Assembly (NCBI RefSeq): GCF_000152785.1 | Contig: NZ_CH672414.1 | Location: 1,986,639-2,050,638, forward strand | Length of the DNA: 64,000 bases | Direction of reading: 5' to 3' | Origin: Yoonia vestfoldensis SKA53 | GTDB lineage: Bacteria; Pseudomonadota; Alphaproteobacteria; Rhodobacterales; Rhodobacteraceae | Shown here: piece by piece, positions 44,056-53,339 of the stretch | Layout of the letters: each line of letters opens with the position of its first letter | How positions within the stretch are numbered: position 1 is the stretch's first letter | The notes under the pieces: generated by a model | What the model saw: only the letters and a program-made list of their open reading frames with translations | Told to the model about the DNA's origin: nothing | Databases searched by the model: none | Translations under genes and position numbers: made by a program

Positions 44056-44799
44056 ATGAGAATGACACACCCAGCCTACGAGATCGAGGGCGCGGACCGG
44101 CCCGGCCGCTGGCTTGTGACCTGCGACCATGCGACCAACCATGTGCCCGATTGGGTACAGGACGGCGATCTTGGGCTGCGCGCCGCCGATATGGGCCGCC
44201 ACATCGCCTATGATATCGGGGCCGCAGGGGTAACGCGGCATCTCGCTGCGCTGCTGGACAGCCCCGCGATCCTGTCGCGCTTTTCACGGCTGGTGATCGA
44301 CCCCAATCGGGGCGAGGATGACCCGACCCTGCTGATGCGCCTTTACGACGGCACGATCATTCCCGCCAACCGCCATGCGGGGCCGCAAGACCTGACCGAA
44401 CGGCTGGACCGGCTGTACCGGCCCTATCACGATGCCTATGCCGATCTGGCGTCACAGATGCAGCGCCCGGTGATCTGCGCCATCCATAGCTTTACCCCCC
44501 GCCTGCGGTCGCGCGCGCCTCGCCCTTGGGAGGTTGGCGTGCTGTTCGCGCATGACGACCGGCTGGCAAAGCCTTTCATCGCCGCCTGCCGTGCGCAGGG
44601 TTGGTGTACGGGCGAGAACGAGCCTTACGCAGGCCATTTGCCCGGCGATGCGATTGACCGGCACGCCTTGCAACATGGCCGCCCAAATGTCTTGATCGAA
44701 TTGCGCCAAGACTTGATCGCGGATGAGGCAGGCCAGATGGCTTGGGCCGACAGGCTTGCGCCGATCCTGCAAAATATCCTGCAAGACAGCCAGCTATGA
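44056..44799 (+). CDS. N-formylglutamate amidohydrolase family protein
   Basis: A 247-residue FGase-family zinc hydrolase. The motifs LVTCDHATNHVPDW (N-terminal metal ligands), LVIDPNRGEDDP, PANRHAG and CAIHSFTP with the later VLIELRQDLI fit the family. HutG2-type members cleave N-formylglutamate in histidine breakdown, but no hut genes are nearby, so another N-acyl amino acid could be the substrate. It is followed 11 bp later by a DUF1244 gene and then dapE, all on one strand. Confidence 0.88.
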   Translation: MRMTHPAYEIEGADRPGRWLVTCDHATNHVPDWVQDGDLGLRAADMGRHIAYDIGAAGVTRHLAALLDSPAILSRFSRLVIDPNRGEDDPTLLMRLYDGTIIPANRHAGPQDLTERLDRLYRPYHDAYADLASQMQRPVICAIHSFTPRLRSRAPRPWEVGVLFAHDDRLAKPFIAACRAQGWCTGENEPYAGHLPGDAIDRHALQHGRPNVLIELRQDLIADEAGQMAWADRLAPILQNILQDSQL

Positions 44800-44810
44800 A
44801 GGAGACAGAC

Positions 44811-45104
44811 ATGGACGACCAGACACGCATTGAACTGGAGGCCGCCGCCTTTCGCCGCCTGCGCCAGCATCTGCAAACCGACCGCCCCGACGTGCAGAAC
44901 ATCGACATGATGAACCTGACCGGATTTTGCCGGAACTGCCTGTCGCGCTGGTATCAGGAAGCCGCAATTGAACGCGGGATTCCCATGACCAAGGACGAAG
45001 GCCGCGAGGCGTTTTATGGCATGCCCTATGACGACTGGCGCGCGCAGCACCAGACCGAGGCCAGCCCAGCCGCGCAAGAGGCGTTCAAGTCATCCCATGA
45101 TTGA
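44811..45104 (+). CDS. DUF1244 family protein
   Basis: A 97-residue protein with the DUF1244 core: [40 protein letters not shown] and [13 protein letters not shown]. The CRNC motif hints at metal or thiol chemistry, but no function is known. AAGGAGA precedes the ATG at 44811. It overlaps the dapE start by 8 bp. Confidence 0.9.
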   Translation: MDDQTRIELEAAAFRRLRQHLQTDRPDVQNIDMMNLTGFCRNCLSRWYQEAAIERGIPMTKDEGREAFYGMPYDDWRAQHQTEASPAAQEAFKSSHD

Positions 45105-46236
45105 TCCTGTCGCCCTGACCGCCGATCTGGTCCGCTGCCCGTCCGTCACACCTGTTGAGGGTGGCGCGCTGGTCTTGCTCGAGGACCTGCTGACCAAAGG
45201 CGGGTTCACCTGTACCCGCGTTGACCGTGGTGGCGTGTCCAACCTGTTCGCGCGTTGGGGGCGGCAGGGGGCAAACCGGACCTTCGGCTTCAACGGCCAT
45301 ACCGATGTCGTGCCACTTGGCGACGAGGCGGCATGGACAATGCCGCCGTTTGGCGCGGTCATCAAGGACGGCTATCTTTACGGGCGCGGGTCCACGGATA
45401 TGAAATCGGGTGTGGCGGCCTTTGCTGCCGCAGCACTTGATTTCGTGACCGACACGCCCCCCGACGGCGCGGTCATTCTGGCGATCACTGGGGACGAGGA
45501 AGGGGACGCGCTGGATGGCACGACCGCCCTGCTGGACTGGATGGCCACGAACGGCGAGGCGATGTCGGTCTGTCTGGTGGGCGAACCCACATGCCCCGAC
45601 GTGATGGGCGAGGCGATGAAGATCGGGCGGCGCGGGTCGCTGAACGCGACCTTTACCGTGACCGGCGTGCAGGGCCATTCCGCCTATCCGCATCGCGCGA
45701 AAAACCCGTTGCCTGCGGTGGCGCGGCTGGTGGATATACTGGCCAGCCATGCGCTTGACCAAGGCACCGCCCATTTCGATCCATCGACCCTTGCGGTGGT
45801 AACGATTGATACCGGCAATCCGGCAACCAATGTTATTCCGGCGCAGACCAAGGCGGGCGTGAATATCCGCTTCAACGACCTGCATTCTGGCGCAAGCCTG
45901 ACGGAATGGATGCAGGGCATAGCCGATCAGGTCGCCGCCGATTTCGGCGTGCGGATCGCGATGCAGGTCAAAGTCTCGGGCGAAAGTTTCATCACCCCGC
46001 CCGGTCCCCTATCCGATCTGGTGGGCAAGGCGGTCAAGGCCGAGACAGGGCGCGATCCGGTGCTGTCCACATCCGGCGGCACGTCGGATGCGCGCTTTGT
46101 GCAGCATCATTGCCCCGTGGTGGAATTCGGGCTGGTGGGCAAGACCATGCATCAGGTCGATGAACGGGTGGCAGTCGATCAGATTGTCCAGCTCAAGGCG
46201 ATTTACGGGCGGATCTTGGCGGATTATTTCGCGTAA
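45097..46236 (+). CDS. dapE: Succinyl-diaminopimelate desuccinylase
   Basis: A 379-residue M20 di-zinc peptidase that releases diaminopimelate for lysine and peptidoglycan. The metal ligands appear in [14 protein letters not shown] (His), [10 protein letters not shown] (bridging Asp) and [11 protein letters not shown] (general-base Glu plus ligand Glu), with a late His in [10 protein letters not shown]. The central dimerisation domain includes [11 protein letters not shown]. The ATG at 45097 overlaps DUF1244. Its stop lies in a 26-bp palindrome. Confidence 0.95.
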   Translation: MIDPVALTADLVRCPSVTPVEGGALVLLEDLLTKGGFTCTRVDRGGVSNLFARWGRQGANRTFGFNGHTDVVPLGDEAAWTMPPFGAVIKDGYLYGRGSTDMKSGVAAFAAAALDFVTDTPPDGAVILAITGDEEGDALDGTTALLDWMATNGEAMSVCLVGEPTCPDVMGEAMKIGRRGSLNATFTVTGVQGHSAYPHRAKNPLPAVARLVDILASHALDQGTAHFDPSTLAVVTIDTGNPATNVIPAQTKAGVNIRFNDLHSGASLTEWMQGIADQVAADFGVRIAMQVKVSGESFITPPGPLSDLVGKAVKAETGRDPVLSTSGGTSDARFVQHHCPVVEFGLVGKTMHQVDERVAVDQIVQLKAIYGRILADYFA

Positions 46237-46258
46237 GGTGGATTTGAATCCACCTTAC
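46233..46258. repeat. 26-bp palindromic repeat, copy B, supplying a stop codon
   Basis: Arms GTAAGGTGGATTT and GAATCCACCTTAC form a near-perfect palindrome that contains the TAA of dapE (46234-46236). It matches the design of copy A at 17211-17236 with compensating changes in both arms, so structure rather than sequence seems conserved. Confidence 0.75.
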
Positions 46259-46304
46259 AGGTAAATGTGATGACGCCCTGCCTGCACCATGCTAGGGCAG
46301 CGGG

Positions 46305-48560
46305 ATGACACAGATCCCTTCGAAATCCGAAATCCTCGCCTTCATCGCCGACAACCCCACCCAGACCGCCAAGCGCGACATCGCGCGCGCGTTCGGGATC
46401 AAGGGAGCGGCGCGGATTGACCTCAAGCGCATCCTCAAGGAACTGGAAGAGGCGGGTAAGCTGACCAAGCGCCGGTCCTCCTATCGCGATGCTGAAGATC
46501 TGCCGCCGGTCGCCGTGCTGGAGATTTTGGCCCCCGATGCGGATGGTGACCTGTTCGCCCGCCCGCTGGAATGGACAGGCCAGGGGCCGGAACCCCGCGT
46601 GCTGATGCTCCTGCGCTCCAGCGATCCCGCGCTGGGGGCGGGCGACCGGATTCTGGGGCGTCTGACCTTGGACAAGACCGAGGATCACACCCATACCGCG
46701 CGCATGATCCGCCGGATCGGCACCAATCCGATGCGGATTTTGGGCGTGTTCCGTGCCGGGTCCGAAGGCGGGCGCGTGCTACCCATCGACAAGGGTGCAG
46801 ACAAACAATGGGTCGTCCCCGCCGGAGCGACGGGCGGCGCCAAGGACGGCGAATTGGTCGAGGCCGAACAGGCCGGACCGAAAGGGCGGCTCGGCCTGCC
46901 CAAAGCGCGCATTGTCGCGCGTCTGGGTGACCCCACCGCCCCCCGCGCCGTATCACTGATCGCGATCCACCAGCACGGCATCCCCGACCATTTCCCCGAT
47001 GACGCGGTGGCCGAGGCCGATGCCGCCAAACCCGTGGGCGTCAAAGGCCGCAAGGACCTGCGCGATCTGCCCTTGATCACGATCGACCCGTGGGATGCGC
47101 GCGACCATGACGATGCCTGCTTTGTCGAAGCGGATGAAGACCCTGCAAACGCGGGAGGTTTCATCATCTGGGTCGCCATCGCCGATGTCGCGGCCTATGT
47201 AAAACCCAACACTGCGCTGGACAACGAGGCGCGCAAGCGCGGCAATTCCACCTATTTCCCCGACCGCGTGGTGCCGATGCTGCCAGACCGGTTGTCGGGC
47301 GATCTGTGTTCCTTGCACGAAGGCGTGGACCGCGCCTGTATCGCTGTGGCGATGCGGATCGACGCGCAGGGGCAGAAGATCGGGCATGAATTTCATCGCG
47401 GGCTGATGAAATCCGTGGCCTCGCTGAATTACGAAGAGGTTCAGGACGCCATCGACGGGCAGCCGAACGACAAGACCGCACCGTTGATGCAGGACATCAT
47501 CCGCCCGATCTATGCCGCTTATGCCGCTTTGGTCAAAGCCCGCGCGCTGCGCCAGCCGCTGGAGCTGGACCTGCCGGAACGCCAGATCATCCTCAATGAC
47601 GATGGCAAGGTCACATCGGTCCAGTTCAAGGAACGGCTGGATGCGCACCGGCTGATCGAGGAATTCATGGTGCTGGCCAATGTCGCCGCCGCCGAAACGC
47701 TGATCGCCAAAAAATCGCCCCTGCTGTTCCGCGTGCATGAAGAACCCAACCCCGACAAGCTGGACGCCCTGCGTGACGTCGCGCAGGCATCGGGGCTGGT
47801 GCTCGCCAAGGGCCAGGTGCTGAAAACCGCGCATCTGAACCGGCTGTTGATTGCCGCGCGCGAGACTGAACAATCCGACCTGATCAATATGGCGACCCTG
47901 CGGTCGATGACGCAGGCCTATTACAGCCCTGACAATTTGGGCCATTTCGGGCTGGCCCTGCGGTCTTATGCGCATTTCACCTCGCCCATTCGGCGCTATT
48001 CCGACCTGATCGTGCATCGCGCGCTGATTGCCGCCCATGGCTGGGGCAAGGACGGGCTGTCGCCCTGGGATGTCGAGAACCTTGGCGATACCGCGCAAAA
48101 GATTTCTGATACCGAACGCCGGTCAATGTCCGCTGAGCGCGACACGACCGACCGTTATCTGGCAGCATTCCTGTCAGACCGGATCGGGGTGGAAATGGGC
48201 GGCCGGATCAGCGGGATCGCCAAGTTTGGCGTCTTTGTGAAACTCGATGAAACCGGTGCCGACGGCATGATCCCGATCCGCACCTTGGGGCGCGAATATT
48301 TCCATTATGACGCCGACAGCCAGACGCTGATGGGGTCGGACAGCGGCACGCTGATCCGCCTTGGTCAGCGCGTCACCGTGAAATTGATCGAGGCGGCCCC
48401 CGTGACAGGCGGGCTGATTGTCGAGCTGCTGACGCTGGATGAACGGACGATGCCGCGCGGCCCAAGCGTGACCCGCGGCAAGCCTGTGCGCCGCAAACAG
48501 GCCGGTGCCAAGGCAAAGGCCGCCAAGATCGCCCGCAAGGTCAAGCGCACCCGCATGTGA
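46305..48560 (+). CDS. rnr: Ribonuclease R
   Basis: A 751-residue 3'-to-5' exoribonuclease of the RNB family that degrades structured RNA. The N-terminal winged-helix part (SEILAFIADNPTQTAKRDIA) is followed by cold-shock domains to about residue 220. The RNB catalytic domain begins at LITIDPWDARDHDDACF (acidic metal ligands) near 245. A C-terminal S1 domain is at about 630-715 (GGRISGIAKFGVFVKLDETG), then a Lys/Arg-rich tail. Length is typical for alphaproteobacteria. It stands alone on the plus strand. Confidence 0.97.
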   Translation: MTQIPSKSEILAFIADNPTQTAKRDIARAFGIKGAARIDLKRILKELEEAGKLTKRRSSYRDAEDLPPVAVLEILAPDADGDLFARPLEWTGQGPEPRVLMLLRSSDPALGAGDRILGRLTLDKTEDHTHTARMIRRIGTNPMRILGVFRAGSEGGRVLPIDKGADKQWVVPAGATGGAKDGELVEAEQAGPKGRLGLPKARIVARLGDPTAPRAVSLIAIHQHGIPDHFPDDAVAEADAAKPVGVKGRKDLRDLPLITIDPWDARDHDDACFVEADEDPANAGGFIIWVAIADVAAYVKPNTALDNEARKRGNSTYFPDRVVPMLPDRLSGDLCSLHEGVDRACIAVAMRIDAQGQKIGHEFHRGLMKSVASLNYEEVQDAIDGQPNDKTAPLMQDIIRPIYAAYAALVKARALRQPLELDLPERQIILNDDGKVTSVQFKERLDAHRLIEEFMVLANVAAAETLIAKKSPLLFRVHEEPNPDKLDALRDVAQASGLVLAKGQVLKTAHLNRLLIAARETEQSDLINMATLRSMTQAYYSPDNLGHFGLALRSYAHFTSPIRRYSDLIVHRALIAAHGWGKDGLSPWDVENLGDTAQKISDTERRSMSAERDTTDRYLAAFLSDRIGVEMGGRISGIAKFGVFVKLDETGADGMIPIRTLGREYFHYDADSQTLMGSDSGTLIRLGQRVTVKLIEAAPVTGGLIVELLTLDERTMPRGPSVTRGKPVRRKQAGAKAKAAKIARKVKRTRM

Positions 48561-48567
48561 AGTGTCG

Positions 48568-48617
48568 CGCCGAAGGACATTTATGCCTTCGGCGAGGATA
48601 TTTAGGCTCGGAAGATG
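48568..48617 (-). repeat. Dispersed Roseobacter-type intergenic repeat, copy 5 (reverse)
   Basis: On the minus strand CATCTTCCGAGCCTAAATAT is followed by CC and a 9-bp hairpin CGCCGAAGG/CCTTCGGCG. It lies after rnr and before the end of rppH, and could double as a terminator. Confidence 0.75.
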
Positions 48618-48641
48618 GGAAGGGTGCCATGCCTTGCGCGA

Positions 48642-49145
48642 TTAAAGCTTGGCGGCGAATTCGGCCAGCACCTGTTCATAGACCGCCCGTTTGAACGGCA
48701 CGATCCCCGCAACCAGATCGGCGGGTGGCACCCATTTCCATGCGGAAAATTCGGGATGGGCGGTTTGCAGATTGATCTGGCTGTCCTGCCCGTGAAACCG
48801 CATCAGGAACCATTTCTGTTCCTGCCCGCGATAGCGCCCTTTCCAGATATGCGGCACCAATGCGACAGGCAGGTCATACGGGATCAGCCCTGCTGTTTCC
48901 GCCTCGATACTGACAAGGTTCGGGGTGATGCCGGTTTCTTCTTCCAGCTCGCGCAGGGCGGCGGTGCGGGTATTCTCGCCCGGATCGACGCCCCCTTGCG
49001 GCATCTGCCAGGCGTCGGTGTCGCGATCAAGACGCTGGCCCACAAAGACATGGCCGCGCGGATTGATCAGCATGACGCCGACGCAGGGCCGATAGGGAAG
49101 ATTGGCGATTTCGTCGATGGTCATGAAAGGGCCTTGGTGTTTCAT
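48642..49145 (-). CDS. rppH: RNA pyrophosphohydrolase (Nudix)
   Basis: A 167-residue Nudix hydrolase that removes pyrophosphate from the 5' end of mRNA and so starts decay. The Nudix box is [23 protein letters not shown] split around residues 52-73. The start region [20 protein letters not shown] and WQMPQGGVD are RppH/NudH-like. The ATG at 49145 has AGGAG upstream; an internal ATG at 49124 is possible. It lies close to rnr, also an RNA-decay gene, but convergently. Confidence 0.93.
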   Translation of the reverse strand: MKHQGPFMTIDEIANLPYRPCVGVMLINPRGHVFVGQRLDRDTDAWQMPQGGVDPGENTRTAALRELEEETGITPNLVSIEAETAGLIPYDLPVALVPHIWKGRYRGQEQKWFLMRFHGQDSQINLQTAHPEFSAWKWVPPADLVAGIVPFKRAVYEQVLAEFAAKL

Positions 49146-49192
49146 GGGCTGCTCCTGTTTCTTTGACCACAGATCGCCACAAGGTCCAGCGG

Positions 49193-49687
49193 TTATGCGA
49201 TAACAAGCCGTGTTTCGTGCCGGATACGGGCCGCGATCCAGCGCAGATGGTCACGGCGCAGCCCGATGCAGCCCGCCGTGGGCCGCCCCGGCCCCCGCCA
49301 TTGGTGGATGAAAATGGCAGACCCCCGCCCTTTGACCGCATAGGGCCAGTTCCAGTCGGTCAGGATAACAAGGTCATACATCGGATCGGCACGGCGCAAG
49401 CGTTCGTGGCGATAGGGGTGCGGTGCGCGCACCATCATGTTGTAATCGGGGTCGCGTATATCATCAGACCACAGATCAAAGGGCTTGATCGGCAGCGCCC
49501 AATCCGCAGGCCGCGTCATCCGGTCGGACCGGTAGAGCATACCGACAAGGCGGTGCGTGCCGATGGGAGTGGCACCATCGCCTTCTTTCTTACGCTTCAC
49601 GACGCCCCCATGCCCGATGGTACGGGGAAAGCGACGATTCAAAAACCGTAGGTGAGTGGGGGTCAGAACAAGATCGGTTGGTTTCAT
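49193..49687 (-). CDS. L,D-transpeptidase (YkuD) family protein
   Basis: A 164-residue YkuD-domain protein with the catalytic His128 and Cys140 ([13 protein letters not shown], then TAGCIGL), the HxxxS/TxGC pattern of L,D-transpeptidases that cross-link or anchor to peptidoglycan. No signal peptide is visible at the start ([15 protein letters not shown]), so how it would reach the periplasm is unclear; some short alphaproteobacterial members look alike. It lies 47 bp upstream of rppH on the same strand. Confidence 0.9.
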   Translation of the reverse strand: MKPTDLVLTPTHLRFLNRRFPRTIGHGGVVKRKKEGDGATPIGTHRLVGMLYRSDRMTRPADWALPIKPFDLWSDDIRDPDYNMMVRAPHPYRHERLRRADPMYDLVILTDWNWPYAVKGRGSAIFIHQWRGPGRPTAGCIGLRRDHLRWIAARIRHETRLVIA

Positions 49688-49782
49688 GGGGGATGATTAG
49701 CCAAGGATCAGGCAGGATAGCCAGTGGTAAAAGCGTTCAGCTGTGAAATGATGCCGCTGGTGGATGCTGGTCGAACCATCCC

Positions 49783-50862
49783 CTACAATAAATGCCCTGA
49801 CTTGGCGGCCTTGGTCGCCAGATAGCCATGATTGTGCGAATTTTCCCCAACTTTGAGCGGGACACGTTCGACGACTGCGATCCCGCAGCTTTCCATCCGG
49901 GCGACCTTGGCGGGGTTGTTGGTCAGCAGGCGCACGGCGCTGAAACCCATCTTTTTCAAAATCTCCGCGCCGATGCGGAAATCGCGTTCATCGTCCTCGA
50001 ACCCCAGACGGTGATTCGCTTCGACCGTGTCGAAGCCTTGATCCTGCAACGAATAGGCGCGCATCTTGTTGGCCAGCCCAATCCCGCGCCCTTCCTGATT
50101 AAGGTAAAGGAGCACCCCTGCCCCTGTCGCCCCCATCTGCGCCAGCGCACCGCGCAATTGCGGGCCGCAGTCGCATTTCAGCGAGCCCAGCAGATCGCCG
50201 GTGAAACAGGCCGAATGCAGCCGCGACAGCACGGGCTGCGACCGGTCGGGCTGGCCGATCTCGACGGCGTAATGTTCCTCGGCCCCGTCGTCGGGGCGGA
50301 AGATGTGCAACCGGCCCGCCTCGGACACCTCTAGCGGCAGGCGGGCGCTGATGACGGGGCGCAGCGGGCTGAGCGTGAGGTCAAGTGCGGCAGCCCCCGG
50401 GATCAGGGTCAGGTCGTACGCTTTGGCAAAACCATGCGCATCATCAATCGCCAGCACCAAAGCGGCCGGCAACAGCCGTGCAGCCTTGGTCAGCGCAATT
50501 GCCGCGCGGTGCAAGTCAGCGTTGCCATCGCGGATGCTGCGCAGCGGCCCTTTCATCGGGGCGCGCAGGTCATCGGCGGGGTCAGCGACGGACCGGACCC
50601 ACGACAGGCCCACATCCAGCGGCAATGCGATCCGCGCCAGATCACCGTCATAGGCGCGGGCTTTGAGCGTTTGCGCCCGCCAGCTTGTGATTGCCAGCAC
50701 AGGCGCGCCGCCCAAGGTGCGCAGATGCGCCAGCCTATCGGCATCCAGCGTTTCCGCCGCCAGCATGACAGCCCCGCCATCCAGCACCACAGGCACGCCC
50801 ATGCGCAGATCAGCCCGCGCGCGCGCCAGCCGTTCGGTGATATCGGGGGAAAATCCTGTCAT
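49783..50862 (-). CDS. ribA: GTP cyclohydrolase II (riboflavin biosynthesis)
   Basis: A 359-residue protein. The C-terminal GTP cyclohydrolase II domain carries zinc ligands Cys219, Cys230 and Cys232 (SACFTGDLLGSLKCDCG) and the motif YLNQEGRGIGLANKMRAY. It opens GTP to the first riboflavin precursor. The N-terminal 175 residues do not look like an active DHBP synthase and are a lineage-specific or degenerate domain. The ATG at 50862 has AGGTG before it. The gene diverges from an OmpR-type regulator across a 152-bp region with a long inverted repeat. Confidence 0.95.
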   Translation of the reverse strand: MTGFSPDITERLARARADLRMGVPVVLDGGAVMLAAETLDADRLAHLRTLGGAPVLAITSWRAQTLKARAYDGDLARIALPLDVGLSWVRSVADPADDLRAPMKGPLRSIRDGNADLHRAAIALTKAARLLPAALVLAIDDAHGFAKAYDLTLIPGAAALDLTLSPLRPVISARLPLEVSEAGRLHIFRPDDGAEEHYAVEIGQPDRSQPVLSRLHSACFTGDLLGSLKCDCGPQLRGALAQMGATGAGVLLYLNQEGRGIGLANKMRAYSLQDQGFDTVEANHRLGFEDDERDFRIGAEILKKMGFSAVRLLTNNPAKVARMESCGIAVVERVPLKVGENSHNHGYLATKAAKSGHLL

Positions 50863-50876
50863 CGGGCACCTGTCAA

Positions 50877-50917
50877 TTGTTTCACCTGATAGCCCGTTTT
50901 CGCGCAAAGTGAAACAA
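50877..50917. promoter_or_regulatory. Inverted repeat in the ribA / response-regulator divergent region
   Basis: A perfect 9-bp inverted repeat, TTGTTTCAC (50877-50885) and GTGAAACAA (50909-50917), is separated by 23 bp between the two divergent genes. It may be a two-half-site operator or a hairpin in the ribA leader. It does not show FMN-riboswitch blocks. Confidence 0.45.
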
Positions 50918-51014
50918 AACCCCGCCTGATGACACGTCCGTGTGAACCATCGGCGGGAAATCTTGTTTGATCCGTATCCGTTCACAAATCGATGATGTAA
51001 TGATGGAGACTGTC

Positions 51015-51701
51015 ATGGGGCAACTCAAAAAGATTCTGTTGGTGGACGACGATGATGACCTGCGCGAGGCGTTGGGCGAACAATTGTTGATGACCGAAGA
51101 TTTCGACGTGTTCGAAGCGGATGACGGGGCCAGCGCCATCGTCAAGACCAAGGAAGGTCTGTACGATCTGATGATCCTTGACGTTGGCCTGCCGGATACC
51201 GATGGCCGCGAATTATGCCGCCGCCTGCGCAAGCAGGGCGTCAAATGCCCGATCATCATGTTGACCGCACAGGACAGCGATGCCGATACGATCCTTGGGC
51301 TTGATGCAGGCGCTAATGATTACGTCAGCAAACCGTTCAAGTTTCCCGTGCTTCTGGCGCGGATTCGCAGCCAGCTGCGCACGCATGAACAATCCGAAGA
51401 CGCGATCTTTCAGCTAGGGCCATACACGTTCAAGCCCGCGCAAAAGATGCTGATCACCGAGGATGACAAAAAGGTGCGCCTGACGGAAAAAGAGACGAAC
51501 ATCCTCAAGTACCTCTACCGCGCGACCGACGGCGTGGTTGCCCGCGACGTGCTGCTGCACGAGGTTTGGGGCTATAACGCGGGTGTCACAACACATACAC
51601 TAGAGACCCATATCTACCGTCTGCGCCAAAAAATCGAACCCGATCCGTCCAACGCGCGTTTGCTGGTGACGGAACAAGGCGGCTACAGGCTCGTTTCCTA
51701 A
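51015..51701 (+). CDS. OmpR/PhoB-type response regulator, orphan
   Basis: A 228-residue two-domain regulator. The receiver has acidic residues at the start of DDDDDLREAL, phosphoacceptor Asp56 (LMILDVGLPD) and Lys106 (DYVSKPF). A winged-helix Trans_reg_C domain occupies about 130-228 (VRLTEKETNILKYLYR, TLETHIYRLRQKIE, GGYRLVS). No histidine kinase is adjacent, so its partner is elsewhere. The ATG at 51015 has GGAG at 7 bases, which is preferred to upstream ATGs at 51000 and 51003. An intrinsic terminator follows. Confidence 0.93.
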   Translation: MGQLKKILLVDDDDDLREALGEQLLMTEDFDVFEADDGASAIVKTKEGLYDLMILDVGLPDTDGRELCRRLRKQGVKCPIIMLTAQDSDADTILGLDAGANDYVSKPFKFPVLLARIRSQLRTHEQSEDAIFQLGPYTFKPAQKMLITEDDKKVRLTEKETNILKYLYRATDGVVARDVLLHEVWGYNAGVTTHTLETHIYRLRQKIEPDPSNARLLVTEQGGYRLVS

Positions 51702-51748
51702 GAACCCCGCCGGTGATCGGGTTATATCACCACCCTCCCTGTTGGACT

Positions 51749-51777
51749 TGCCCGGGCCTTGTGCCCGGGCATTTTTT
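51749..51777 (+). terminator. Intrinsic terminator after the response regulator
   Basis: A 9-bp stem TGCCCGGGC/GCCCGGGCA with a 5-nt loop is followed by TTTTTT. It lies 47 bp after the regulator stop and 28 bp before the rhodanese start. Confidence 0.92.
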
Positions 51778-51805
51778 CAACGTCATTAACAGCTAGGATA
51801 TTATC

Positions 51806-52180
51806 ATGAAGACAGCTCAGGATTATCTTGACGAAGCGAATGCCGTCGTCACCCGCATCACCAGCAAGGACGCTATCGCCAAACATGCCGAAGGGGCCGG
51901 TGTCTTTATCGACGTGCGTGATAGCAGCGACATTGCCAATTCGGGCACGATCAAAGGCGCAGAACGCGTGGCGCGCGGCTTTATCGAATTTGCCGCCGAT
52001 CCAACGTCAAAATTTCACAAGCCGTTCTTTGACAAGGACAGAACCTATTACCTTGTCTGCGGTCTGGGTGGACAAGCGGCCCTTGCCGGCAAAACGCTGA
52101 AAGACATGGGTTATCCCAATGTCATCAACGTTGGCGGCATCGGCGACTGGAAAGACGCGGGCGGCCCGGTCGAGGATTAA
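51806..52180 (+). CDS. Rhodanese-like domain protein
   Basis: A 124-residue single-domain rhodanese. The catalytic loop has Cys85 in LVCGLGGQAALAG, and the substrate Asp/Arg are in VFIDVRDSSD near 33-42. It should carry sulfur as a persulfide. No signal peptide is visible, so cytoplasmic. A good RBS is not obvious, but the ATG at 51806 is the natural start. Its stop overlaps that of the convergent PLP enzyme by 3 bp. Confidence 0.9.
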   Translation: MKTAQDYLDEANAVVTRITSKDAIAKHAEGAGVFIDVRDSSDIANSGTIKGAERVARGFIEFAADPTSKFHKPFFDKDRTYYLVCGLGGQAALAGKTLKDMGYPNVINVGGIGDWKDAGGPVED

Positions 52181-53298
52181 GCCAGCGCCTGATCCCAGTC
52201 AGCAATCAGATCGTCGATATGTTCGATCCCTGTGCTGACACGGATCAGGTTTTCCGGAATACCGGTATGCGGCTCGATCGTGTGCCGGTGTTCCACCAGA
52301 CTTTCGACGCCGCCCAGCGACGTGGCCCGCAGGAATAATTCCAGCTTGCCCGTCACGCGCAGCGCATCCGCGCGCCCGCCCTTGACCAGCACCGACAAAA
52401 GGCTGCCGAACCCGCCCTGCATCTGGCGCAAGGCGATATCATGGCCTTGGTGGTGTGGCAGACCGGGATAAAAGACATCCTCGACCGCGTCATGCGCCAT
52501 CAGATGCTGCGCCAGCGCCAGCGCGTTCTGCGACATCCGTTCGACCCGCAAAGGCAGGGTGCGCATGGCGCGGGTCAGCAACCACGCCTCGAACGGGCCA
52601 AGGATCGCACCCGCCATCTTGCGGTCGGCCTTGATCGCCTGCCAGACGTCCCTTTCGGGGGCGGCGGTGGATAGAACCCCTGCCAGCACATCGGAATGCC
52701 CGTTGATCGCCTTGGTCGCGGAATGCATCACAATATCGGCCCCATGATCGAGCGCACGGGTCAGGACCGGCGTGGCGGCGGTGCCATCGACCAGCAGAAT
52801 GCCCTTTGTCGCCTGTTTGACGGCGGCGATATCTACGGTCAGCAACCACGGGTTTGACGGCGTTTCGATCAGCACCAGATCAGCGGGGTGCGCCTGGCAG
52901 GTCGGGATCAGATCGGCGGCGGGGGCTTCGATCAGGGTAATCTCGCGGCGCGCGCAGAAGTCACGCACCCATGCGGTGGTGCCCCAATAGATGCCTGATT
53001 GGACAATCGCGCTAGCCCGATTGGGCAAAGCGCGGAACACGGCGGCAATCGCGGCCATGCCAGATGGAAACAGCAGCGTATCTTGCGCATTTTCCAGCGC
53101 GCGGATCACCGCCTCAGCCTGGCGCATATTGTCGGAATTGTCGCGCGAATAGATGTTGTCAGGGCGGACCAGCGCATAGCTTTCGTCACGCAGGAACGTC
53201 GTTGACGGCTGCAAGGCAGGCACGACCCCCCCTGATTGCGGGTCAAGCGCGCCTGCGGCATGGGCGGCGATGGTGGCGGGGTGCAATGGCTTTTTCAT
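52177..53298 (-). CDS. Cys/Met-metabolism PLP enzyme (cystathionine beta-lyase / trans-sulfuration family)
   Basis: A 373-residue fold-type I PLP enzyme. The Schiff-base lysine is in MHSATKAINGHSDVLAG, and the phosphate and Asp sites are in FPSGMAAIAA and ILLVDGTAATP. The substrate region YSRDNSDN near 50 and the C-terminal TSLGGVESLVEHR are as in MetB/MetC. Which reaction (beta- or gamma-elimination/replacement) it does cannot be told. The ATG at 53298 is used; the in-frame GTG at 53331 lacks a ribosome site. It lies 41 bp downstream of serB on the same strand. Confidence 0.9.
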   Translation of the reverse strand: MKKPLHPATIAAHAAGALDPQSGGVVPALQPSTTFLRDESYALVRPDNIYSRDNSDNMRQAEAVIRALENAQDTLLFPSGMAAIAAVFRALPNRASAIVQSGIYWGTTAWVRDFCARREITLIEAPAADLIPTCQAHPADLVLIETPSNPWLLTVDIAAVKQATKGILLVDGTAATPVLTRALDHGADIVMHSATKAINGHSDVLAGVLSTAAPERDVWQAIKADRKMAGAILGPFEAWLLTRAMRTLPLRVERMSQNALALAQHLMAHDAVEDVFYPGLPHHQGHDIALRQMQGGFGSLLSVLVKGGRADALRVTGKLELFLRATSLGGVESLVEHRHTIEPHTGIPENLIRVSTGIEHIDDLIADWDQALA

Positions 53299-53339
53299 CC
53301 CGCTATCTGGCGGAAAGACATGGCCCAGCACAAGGGGCG

